A stretch of 64,000 bases of DNA from Spongilla lacustris (Eukaryota; Porifera; Demospongiae; Spongillida; Spongillidae), in assembly GCA_949361645.1 (NCBI GenBank), contig OX442432.1:3440598-3504597 (forward strand). The letters run 5' to 3'. Shown piece by piece: positions 29,701 through 40,700 of the stretch. The position numbers and the translations under genes were made by a program. Below the pieces are notes generated by a model. The model was not told where the DNA came from and made no database searches. It saw nothing but the letters and a program-made list of their open reading frames with translations. How positions within the stretch are numbered: position 1 is the stretch's first letter; each line of letters begins with the position of its first letter.

Positions 29701-30770
29701 TTACTAACTAGTAATGGTTAAATTATTAAATGTACTTATTATGATTTTAATGATAGTATAACAATTGTGAATATCTCAGTTTGGAAATAACACTTATGGT
29801 TTAACATGGTTTATCATAAACCACTCAATGGTAAATTAAATCTACTACACTCAGACATATTATCCATATGTATCTGGATTTACTAACTAGTAATCGTTTA
29901 ATTATTAAATGTACTTATTATGATTTTAATGTAAGTATAACAATTGTGAATATCTCAGTGTGGAAATAACACTTATGATTTAACATGGTTTATCATAAAC
30001 CATTCAATGGTAAATTAAATCCAATGCACTCAGACATACTAACCATATGTATCTAGATTTACTAACTAGTAATGGTTTAATTATTAAATGGACTTATTAT
30101 GATTTTAATGATAGTATACCTATTGTGAATATCTCAGTGTGGATATAACACTTATGGTTTAACATGGTTTATCGTAAACTATTGAATGGTAAATTAAATC
30201 TAATACACTCAGACATACTATCCATATGTATCTAGATTTACTAACTAGTAATGGTTTAATTATTAAATGGACTTATTATGATTTTAGTGATAGTATAACA
30301 ATTCTGAATATCTCTGTGGAAATAACACTTATGATTTAACATGGTTTATCATAAACCATTCAATGGTAAATTAAATCCAATGCACTCAGACATGCTAACC
30401 ATATGTGTCTAGATTTACTAACTAGTAATGGTTAATTTTTTTAATGGACTTATTATGATTTTAATGATAGTATACCTATTGTGAATGTCTCAGTGTGGAA
30501 ATAACACTTATGGTTTAACATGGTTTATCATAAACTATTCAATGGTAAATTAAATCTAATACACTCAGACATACTATCCATATGTATCTAGATTTACTAA
30601 CTAGTAATGGTTAAATTGTTAAATGTACTTATTATGATTTTAATGATAGTATACCTATTGTGAATATCTCAGTGTGGATATAACACTTATGGTTTAACAT
30701 GATTTATCATAAACCATTCAATGGTAAATTAAATCCAATGCACTCAGACATACTAACCATATGTATCTAG
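26790..30770 (+). repeat. Eleven-monomer, near-identical tandem duplication (1,967 bp)
   Basis: GATTTTATTG occurs at 26,881 and 28,848, a spacing of 1,967 bp, or 11 x 179 minus 2. The two copies share a long run of otherwise rare variants in order. These are TATGTATATAG, TTATTGTGATTTT, GGTTTTATTATT, TTTCAGTGCGG, GGTCTAACATGG, GTTTAACTATT, CCATATATATC, TTATCGTAAAC, CCACTCAATGG, CTACTACACTC, ATGTAAGTATAAC, CAATTCTGAATATC and CCATATGTGTC. By eye I saw only a few differences, such as CACATGTATC against CATATGTATC (27,361 and 29,328). This is the youngest large duplication in the forward array. Confidence 0.92.
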
Positions 30771-31284
30771 ATTTACAAACCAGTAATGGTTAAATTATTA
30801 AATGGACTTATTATGATTTTAATGATAGTATACCTATTGTGAATATCTCAGTGTGGAAATAACATTTATGGTTTAACATGGTTTATCATAAACTATTCAA
30901 TGGTAAATTAAATTTAATACACTCAGACATACTATCCATATGTATCTAGATTTACTAACTAGTAATGGTTTGATTATTAAATGGACTTATTATGATTTTA
31001 ATGTTAATATAACAATTGTGATTATCTCAGTGTGGAGATAACACATGGTATAACATGGTTTATCATAAACCATTCAATGGTAAATTAAATCCAATGCACT
31101 CAGGCATACTAACCATATGTATCTAGATTTACTAGCTAGTAATGGTTAAATTTTTTAATGGACTTATTATGATTTTAATGATAGTATACCTATTATGAAT
31201 ATCTCAGTGTGGAAATAACACTTATGGTTTAACATGGTTTATCATAAACCATTCAATGGTAAATTAAAACCAATGCACTCAGAC

Positions 31285-31292
31285 ATACTATC
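31285..31292. other. Orientation switch of the 179-bp array at an 8-bp microhomology
   Basis: Left of this point monomers read on the + strand (CACTCAGACATACTATC). To the right they read as the reverse complement (ATACTATCATTAAAATC, the complement of GATTTTAATGATAGTAT). The bases ATACTATC belong to both sides. The two arms meet at different phases of the monomer, so this is not a simple mirror fold-back. It is a microhomology-joined inversion, or possibly an assembly join; the sequence alone cannot separate these. Confidence 0.88.
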
Positions 31293-32199
31293 ATTAAAAT
31301 CATAATAAGTACATTTAATAATTTAACCATTACTAGTTAGTAAATCTAGATACATATGGTTAGTATGTCTGAGTGCATTGGATTTAATTTACCATTGAAT
31401 GGTTTATGATAAACCATGTTAAACCATAAGTGTTATTTCCACACTGAGATATTCACAATTGTTATACTATCATTAAAATCATAATAAGTCCATTTAATAA
31501 TTAAACCATTACTAGTTAGTAAATCGAGATACATATGGATAGTATGTCTGAGTGTATTAAATTTAATTTACCATTGAATAGTTTATGATAAACCATGTTA
31601 AACCATAAGTGTTATTTCCACACTGAGATATTCACAATAGGTATACTATCATTAAAATCATAATAAGTACATTTAATAATTAAACCATTACTAGTTAGTA
31701 AATCTAGATACATATGGATAGTATGTCTGAGTGTATTAGATTTTATTTACCATTAAATGATTTATAATAAACAATGTTAAACTATAAGTGTTATTTCCAC
31801 ACTGAGATATTCATAATAGGTATACTATCATTAAAATCATAATAAGTCCATTTAATAATTTAACCATTACTAGTTAGTAAATCTAGATACATATGGTTAG
31901 TATGTCTGAGTGCATTGGATTTAATTTACCATTGAATGGTTTATGATAAACCATGTTAAACCATAAGTGTTATTTCCACACTAAGATATTCACAATAGGT
32001 ATACTATCATTAAAATCATAATAAGTACATTTAATAATTTAACCATTACTAGTTAGTAAATCTAGATACATATGGTTAGTATGTCTGAGTGCATTGGATT
32101 TAATTTACCATTGAATGGTTTATGATAAACCATGTTAAACCATAAGTGTTATTTCCACACTGAGATATTCACAATAGGTATACTATCATTAAAATCATA

Positions 32200-34000
32200 A
32201 TAAGTACATTTAATAATTTAACCATTACTAGTTAGTAAATCTAGAAACATATGGATAGTATGTCTGAGTGTATTAGATTTAATTTACCATTGAATAGTTT
32301 ATGATAAACCATGTAATACCATAAATGTTACTTCCACACTGAGATATTCACAATTGTTATACTAACATTAAAATCATAATAAGTACATTTAATAATTAAA
32401 CGATTTCTAGTTAGTAAATCCAGATACATATGGATAGTATGTCTGAATGTATTAGATTTAATTTACCATTGAATGGTTTATGATAAACCATGTTAAACCA
32501 TAAGTGTTATATCCACACTGAGATATTCACAATACGTATACTATCACTAAAATCATAATAAGTACATTTAATAATTTAACCATTATTAGTTAGTAAATCT
32601 AGATACATATGGATAGTATGTCTGAGTGTATTAGATTTAATTTACCATTGAATGGTTTATGATAAACCATGTTAAACCATAAGTGTTATTTCCACACTGA
32701 GATATTCACAATAGGTATACTATCATTAAAATCATAATAAGTACATTTAATAATTTAACCATTACTAGTTAGTAAATCTAGAAACATATGGATAGTATGT
32801 CTGAGTGTATTAGATTTAATTTACCATTCAATAGTTTATGATAAACCATGTTAAACCATAAGTGTTATTTCCACACTGAGATATTCACAATACGTATATT
32901 ATCACTAAAATCATAATAAGTACTTTTAATATTTAAACCTTTACTAGTTAGTAAATCTAGATACATATGGATAGTATGTCTGAGTGTATTAGATTTAATT
33001 TACCATTGAATAGTTTATGATAAACCATGTTAAACCATAAGTGTTATTTCCACACTGAGATATTCACAATAGGTATACTATCATTAAAATCATAAGTCCA
33101 TTTAATAATTTAACCAATAGTAGTTAGTAAATCTAGATACATATGGTTAGTATGTCTGAGTGTATTAGATTTAATTTACCATTGAATAGTTTATGATAAA
33201 CCATGTTAAACCATAAGTGTTACTTCCACACTGAGATATTCACAATAGGTATACTATCATTAAAATCATAATAAGTCCATTTAATAATTTAACCATTACT
33301 AGTTAGTAAATCTAGATACATATGGTTAATATGTCTGAGTGCATTGGATTTAATTTACCATTGAATGGTTTATGATAAACCATGTTAAACCATAAGTGTT
33401 ATTTCCACACTGAGATATTCACAATTGTTATATTATCATTAAAATCATAATAAGTCCATTTAATAATAAAACCATTACTAGTTAGTAAATCTAGATACAT
33501 ATGGATAGTATGTCTGAGTGTATTAGATTTAATTTACCATTGAATAGCTTATGATAAACCATGTAATACCATAAATGTTACTTCCACACTGAGATATTCA
33601 CAATTGTTATACTAACATTAAAATCATAATAAGTACATTTAATAATTAAACGATTACTAGTTAGTAAATCCAGATACATATGGATAGTATGTCTGAGTGT
33701 ATTAGATTTAATTTACCATTGAATGGTTTATGATAAACCATGTTAAACCATAAGTGTTATATCCACACTGAGATATTCACAATACGTATACTATCACTAA
33801 AATCATAATAAGTACATTTAATAATTTAACCATTATTAGTTAGTAAATCTAGATACATATGGATAGTATGTCTGAGTGTATTAGATTTAATTTACCATTG
33901 AATGGTTTATGATAAACCATGTTAAACCATAAGTGTTATTTCCACACAAAGATATTCACAATAGGTATACTATCATTAAAATCATAATGAGTACATTCAA
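32200..34000 (-). repeat. Seven-monomer tandem duplication in the inverted arm (1,250 bp)
   Basis: ATGTAATACC occurs at 32,311 and 33,561, and CATTATTAGT at 32,581 and 33,831. Both pairs are 1,250 bp apart, 7 x 179 minus 3. Around them the order of variant monomers is the same: ACAATTGTTATACTAAC, then a CCAGATACATATGG unit, then ACAATACG. The block size matches the forward seven-mer but the variants differ, so it appears to have arisen separately in this arm. Confidence 0.82.
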
Positions 34001-36649
34001 TAATTTAACCATTACTAGTTAGTAAATCTAGATACATATGGTTAGTATGTCTGAGTGCATTGGATTTAATTTTCCATTGAATGGTTTATGATAAACCATG
34101 TTAAACCACTAGTGTTATTTCCACACTGAGATATTCACAATTTTTATACTATCATTAAAATCATAATAAGTACATTTAATAATTTAACCATTACTAGTCA
34201 GTAAATCGAGATACATATGGATAGTATGTCTGACTGTATTAGATTTAATTTACCATTGAATAGTTTATGATAAACCATGTTAAACCATAAGTGTTATTTC
34301 CACACTGAGATATTCACAATAGGTATACTATCATTAAAATCATAATAAGTCCATTTAATAATTAAACCATTACTAGTTAGTAAATCTAGACACATATGGA
34401 TAGTATGTCTGAATGTATTAGATTTAATTTACCATTGAATAGTTTATGATAAACCATGTTAAACCATAAGTGTTATTTCCACACTGAGATATTCACAATA
34501 GGTATACTATCATTAAAATCATTGTAAGTACATTTAATAATTTAACCATTACTAGTTACTAAACCTAGATACATATGGTTAGTATGTCTGAGTGCATTGG
34601 ATTTAATTTACCATTGAATGGTTTATGATCAACCATGTTAAACCATAAGTGTTATTTCCACACTGAGATATTCACAATAGGTATACTATCATTAAAATCA
34701 TAATAAGTACATTTAATATTTAAACCATTACTTGTTAGTAAATCTAGATACATATGGTTAGTATGTCTGAGTGCATTGGATTTAATTTACCATTGAATGG
34801 TTTATGATAAACCATGTTAAACCATAAGTGTTATTTCCACACTGAGATATTCACAATTGTTATACTATCATTAAAATCATAATAAGTACATTTAATAATT
34901 TAATTATTACTAGTTATTAAATCTAGATTTATATGGTTAGTATGTCTGAGTGCATTGGAGTTAATTTACCATTGAATGGTTAATGATAAACCATGTTAAA
35001 CCATGTGTTATTTCCACACTGAGATATATACAATTGTTATACTATCATTAAAATCATAATAAGTACATTTAATAATTAATCCATTACTAGTTAGTAAATC
35101 TAGATACATATGGATAGTATGTCTGAGTGTATTAGATTTAATTTACCATTGAATAGTTTATGATTAACCATGTTAAACCATAAGTGTTTTTTCCACACTG
35201 AGATATTCACAATAGGTATACTATCATTAAAATCATAATAAGTGCATTTATAAATTAAACGATTACTAGTTAGTAAATCCAGACACATATGGATAGTATG
35301 TCTGAGTGAATTAGATTTAATTTACCATTGAATAGTTTATGATAAACCATGTTAAACCATAAGTGTTTTTTCCACACTGAGATATTCACAATAGGTATAC
35401 TATCATTAAAATCATAATAAGTGCATTTATAAATTAAACGATTTCTAGTTAGTAAATCCAGATACATATGGATAGTATGTCTGAGTGTATTAGATTTAAT
35501 TTACCATTGTATGGTTTATGATAAACCATGTTAAACCATAAGTGTTATTTCCACACTGTGATATTCACAATAGGTATAATATCACTAAAATCATAATAAG
35601 TACATTTAATATTTAAACCATTACTAGTTAGTAAATCTAGATACATATGGATAGTATGTCTGAGTGCATTGGATTTAATTTACCATTGAACGGTTTTTGA
35701 TAAACCATGTTATACCATAAGTGTTATTTCCACACTGAGATATTCACAATTTTTATACTATCATTAAAATCATAATAAGTACATTTAATAATTAAACCAT
35801 TACTAGTTAGTAAATCTAGATACATATGGATAGTATGTCCGAGTGTATTAGATTTAATTTACCATTGAATAGTTTATGATCAACCATGTTAAACCATAAG
35901 TGTTATTTCCACACTGAGATATTCACAATAGGTATACTATCATTAAAATCATAATAAGTACATTTAATATTTAAACCATTACTTGTTAGTAAATCTAGAT
36001 ACATATGGTTAGTATGTCTGAGTGCATTGGATTTAATTTACCATTGAACGGTTTATGATAAACCATGTTAAACCATAAGTGTTATTTCCACACTGAGATA
36101 TTCACAATAGGTATACTATCATTAAAATCATAATAAGTACACTTAATAATTTAACCATTACTAGTTAGTAAATCTAGATACATATGGTTAGTATGTCTGA
36201 GTGCATTGGATTTAATTTACCATTGAATGGTTTATGATAAACCATGTTAAACCATAAGTGTTATTTCCACACTGAGATATTCACAATTGTTATACTATCA
36301 TTAAAATCATAATAAGTACATTTAATAATTAAACCATTACTAGTTAGTAAATCTAGATACATATGGATAGTATGTCTGAGTGTATTAGATTTAATTTACC
36401 ATTGAATAGTTTATGATAAACCATGTTAAACCATAAGTGTTTTTTCCACACTGAGATATTCACAATAGGTATACTATCATTAAAATCATAATATGTCCAT
36501 TTAATAATTTAACCATTACTAGTTAGTAAATCTAGATGTATATGGTTAGTATGTCTGAGTGCATTGGATTTAATTTACCATTGAATGGTTTATGATAAAA
36601 AATGTTAAACCATAAGTGTTATTTCCACACTGAGATACTCACAATTGTT

Positions 36650-37760
36650 ATATTATCATTAAAATCATAATAAGGCCATTTAATAATAAAACCATTACAA
36701 GTTAAAAAATCTAGATACATACGGATAGTATGTATGAGTGTATTAGATATAATTTACCATTGAATGGTTTATGATATACCATGTTAAACCATGTGTCGTT
36801 TCAACACTGAGATATTCACAATTGGTATACTATCATTAATATCATAATAAGTACATTTAATAATTAAACCATTACATGTTAGCAAATCTAGACACAAATG
36901 AATAGTATGTCTGAGTGAATTAGATTTAATTTACCATTCAATGGTTTATGATAAACCGTGTTAAACCATAAGTGTTATTTCTACACTGAGATATTCACAA
37001 TAGGTATACTAATACTAAAATAATAATAACGACTTTTAATAATCAAACCATTACTAGTTAGGAAATCTAGAAACATACTGATAGTATGTCTGAGTGTATT
37101 AGATTTAATTTATCATAGAATGGTTTATGATAAATCATGTTAAATCATGTGTTTATTCCACACTGAGATATTCACGATAGGTTTATTATCATTAAAATCA
37201 TAATAAGTCCATTTAGTAATTAAACTATTACTCCTTAGTAAATCTAGATACATATGGATAGTATGTCTGAGTGTATTAGTTTTAATTTACCATTGAATGG
37301 TTTATAATAAACCATGTTAAACCATAAGTGTTACTTCCACACTGAGATATTCACAATAGGTATACTATAATTAAAATCATAATAAGTACATGTAATAATT
37401 AAACTAGTACTCCTTAGTAAATCTAGATACATATGGATAGTATGTCTGAGTATATTAGATTTAATTTACCAATGAATGGTTTATGATAAACGATGTTAAA
37501 CCATGTGTTATTTCCACACCGAGATATTCACAATAGGTATACTATCATTAAAATCATAATAACGGCTTATAATAATTAAACCATTACTAGTTAGTAAATC
37601 TAGATACATATGGATAGTATGCCTGAGTGTATTAGATTTAATTTACTACTAAACCATTTCATATCATAAGTGTTATTTCCACACTGAGATATTCACAATG
37701 GGCATACTATCATTTAAATCATAATAACGACTTTTAATAATTAAACCATTACTAGTTAGA
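36650..37760 (-). repeat. Degenerate outer edge of the 179-bp array
   Basis: The last six or so monomers carry many more private substitutions than the rest. Examples are TTACAAGTTAAAAAATC near 36,697, GTGTCGTTTCAAC near 36,793, TAGGAAATCTAG near 37,057 and GTGTTTATTCC near 37,149. A 14-bp shortening that removes most of the dyad lies at about 37,646-37,670. The final unit stops in ACTAGTTAG. Divergent terminal monomers are what unequal crossing-over models predict at the edge of a satellite array, so this looks like a true array boundary. Confidence 0.8.
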
Positions 37761-37770
37761 AAAGTAAAGC
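37757..37770. other. Junction between the 179-bp and 31-bp arrays
   Basis: The 179-bp family ends in ACTAGTTAG and within a few bases the 31-bp family begins in AGTAAAGCTATATGC. The bases AGTAAA occur at the matching place in both families (TTAGTAAATC in one, GGAGTAAAGC in the other), with about three extra As at the join. There is no unique sequence between the arrays. The junction looks like an end-join at short homology. Confidence 0.75.
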
Positions 37771-40700
37771 TATATGCTTAATGCTTAAAATCGAGTGAAG
37801 CTCTATGCTCATTGCTGTACATGAATTTCAGCGTTATGCTCATTACTATAAGTGGAATATAGCTTTATGGTTGATGCTGTACAAGGAGTGAATCTTTATG
37901 CTCATTGCTACACATGGAGTGAAGCTTCATGCTCATTAATATACATGGAGTGAAGATTGATGCTCATTCCTATACATGGAGTGACACTTTGCGCTCATTG
38001 CTATACATGGAGTGAAGCCTTATGCTCATTCCTATGCATGGAGTGAAGGTTTGCGCTCATTGCTATACATGGAGTGATGCATTATAATCAAAGCTTTACA
38101 AGGAGTGAAGCTATATGCTATTGCTATACAAGGAGTGAAGCGATATGTTCATTGCTGTACATGGAGTGAAGCATTATGCTCATTTCGATACATGGAGTAA
38201 CGCTTTATGCTCATTGCAATACAAGGAGTGAAGCTATGTGCTCATTGCTATACATGGAGTGAAGCTTTATGTGCATTGCTATAGTTGGAGTGAACCTTTT
38301 TCTCATTGTTACACATACCTGGTGGGAAGCGTAATGCTTGGAGTGAAGCTTCATGCTCTTTGCTATACATGGAGTGAAGTTTTATGTTGATTGCTATATA
38401 TGGAGTGAAGCTTTATGCCCATTGCTATAGATGGAGTTGATACACATGGAGTGAAGTAACATGTTCCTTGCTTTACATGGTGAAGCTTCATGCTCAATGC
38501 TATACATGGAGTGATGCTTTATGTTCATACCTATACATGGAGTGCAGCTTTATGCTTAATGCTATACAAGGGGGAAAGCTTTATGCTCATTGCTATACAT
38601 TGATCGAAGCTTTATGCTCAATGTTATACAAGGAGAGAAGCTATATGCTCATTGTTATACTTGGAGTGAAGCTTTATGCTCATACCTATACATGGATTGA
38701 AGCTTCATGCTCATTGTTCTACATGAATTGAGGCTTAATGCTGATTGTAATACATAGTGTAAAGCTTGAAGCTCATTATTATACATGGAGTGAAGCTTCA
38801 TGCTCATGTCTACGCATGGAGTGAAGCTTCACGCTCTATCCTGTACATGGAGTGAAGCGTTGTGCTCATTGCTATAAATGTAGTTAAGTAACATACTCAT
38901 TGCTATACATGGAGTGAAGCTTAAGGCTCAATGCTATGCATAGAGTGAAGCTTTTTGCTCAATGCTTTACAACGAGTGGAGCATTATGCTCATTGCTATA
39001 CAAGGAGTGAAGCGATATGTTATTGTTGTACATGGAGTGAAGCATTATGCTCATTTTCATACATGGAGGGACGTTTTATGCTGATTGCTATACAAGGAGT
39101 GAATCTATGTGGTCATTGCTATACATGGAGTGAAGCTTTATGCTCAATGCTATACAAGGAGTGAAGCGATATGTTATTGTGGTACATGGAGTGAAGCATT
39201 ATGCTCATTTCTATACATGGAGTGAAGCTTTATGCTCATTGGTATACATGAAGTGAAGCGTTATTCTCATTGCTATACATGTAGTGAAGCTTTAGGCTCA
39301 ATGCTATACAAGGGGGAAAGTTTATGAGCATTGCTATACATGGAGTGAACCTATATGCTCTATCCTATACATGGAGTGAAGCTTTGTGCTCATTGCTATA
39401 AATGGAGTTAAGTAATATGCTCAATGCTATACATGGAGTGAAGCTTTATGCTCATTGCTATACATGAAGTGAAGCTTTGTGCACATTGCTATACATGGAG
39501 TGAAGCGTTATGCTCATTGCGAAACTTGGAGTGAAGCTTTATGCTCTATGCTATACAAGGAGTGAAGCTATATGCTCATTGCTATACATCGAGCTAAGCT
39601 TTATACATGAAATGACGCGTCATGCTCATAGCTATACATGGAGAGAAGCTTTATGCTCAATGCCATACAAGGAGTGAAGCTATATGCTCATTGCTATACA
39701 TGGTAGGAAGCTTTAATCTCAATACTACACATGGAATGAAGCTTTATGCTCAATGCTATACAAGGAGTGAAGCTATATGCTCATTGCTATACATGGAGTG
39801 AAGCTTCATGCTCATTACTATATACAGAGTGAAGATTGATGCACATTCCTATACATGAATTGATGCTTTATGCTCATTGCCATACATGGAGTGAAGCTTT
39901 ATGCCCATTGCTATACATGGTGTTGATACACATGGAGTGATGCTATATGCTTAATGCTTTACATCGAGTGAAGCTTTGTGCTCATTGCTATACATGAATT
40001 TCAACGTTATGCTCATTAATATTAGTAGAATGAAGCTTTATGATTAATGCTTAACAAGGAGTGAAGCTTTATGCTCATTGCTATACATGGAGTGAAGCTT
40101 CATGCTCATTACTATACATGGAGTGAAGATTGATGCTCATTCCTATACATGGAGTGACACATTGCGCTCATTGTTGTACATGGAGTGAAGCTTTATGCTC
40201 ATTGCTATACATGCAGTGAAGCTTTATGCTCAATGCTTTACAGCGAGTGAAGCTATATGCTCATTGCTATATAAGGAGTGAAGCGATATGTTGATTGCTG
40301 TACATGGAGTGAAGCATTATGCTCATTTCTAAACATGGAGTTATGCTTTATGCTCATTGCTATACATGTAGTGAAGCTTTAGGCTCAATGCAATACATGG
40401 AGTAAAGCTTTACACTCATTACTATACATGAAGTGAACCGTTATGCTCATTGCTATACATGTAGTGAAGCTTTAGGCTTAATACTATACAAGGAGTGAAC
40501 CTATATGCTCATTGCTATACATGGAGTGATGCTTTATGCTCATTACTATACATGGAGTGAAGCATTATGTTGAATGCTATTAAAGAAGTGAAGTATCATG
40601 CTCTTTGCTATACATGGAGTGTAGCTTTATGCTCATTTCTATGCATGTAGTGAAGGTTTGCGCTCATTGTTATAAATGGAGTGAAGCATTTTGATCATTT

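Larger units (their letters stand above)
10344..31292 (+). repeat. 179-bp satellite array, second forward part
   Basis: The array continues after the insert, in the same phase and strand, for about 117 monomers. It holds the six-, seven- and eleven-monomer blocks listed separately, copies 2 and 3 of the multi-kb block, and a recurrent divergent monomer. That monomer is marked by TTTTTTAATGG, CTATTATGAATATC, GAAATAGCAC and TTATAAATCATTTAATGG. It is seen near 16,720 (partly), 18,290, 25,790, 26,860 and 28,820, and earlier near 780. I see nothing but satellite in this stretch. Confidence 0.97.
31293..37760 (-). repeat. 179-bp satellite array, inverted arm
   Basis: About 36 monomers of the same family run on the - strand, shown by TGTCTGAGTG, CTAGATACATATGG and ACTAGTTAG reading as complements of the forward landmarks. 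The same variant classes appear (CATTGGATTTAA or TATTAGATTTAA; ACAATTG, ACAATAG or ACAATACG). Some variants are mainly found here, such as ATGTAATACCATAAATG and TTTTTTCCACAC. No gene is visible. The arm grows more divergent toward 37,760. Confidence 0.95.

Noticed and set aside
35100..35467. Two overlapping 62- and 65-codon frames on the - strand
   Set aside because: They are the same monomer frame as 16,835-17,023, opened by AAATAA changing to AAAAAA in two neighbouring units; coding is not supported.
1..37760. Primate alpha satellite or a CENP-B box array
   Set aside because: The monomer is 179 bp rather than 171, shows no alpha-satellite motifs I recognise and has no CENP-B box.
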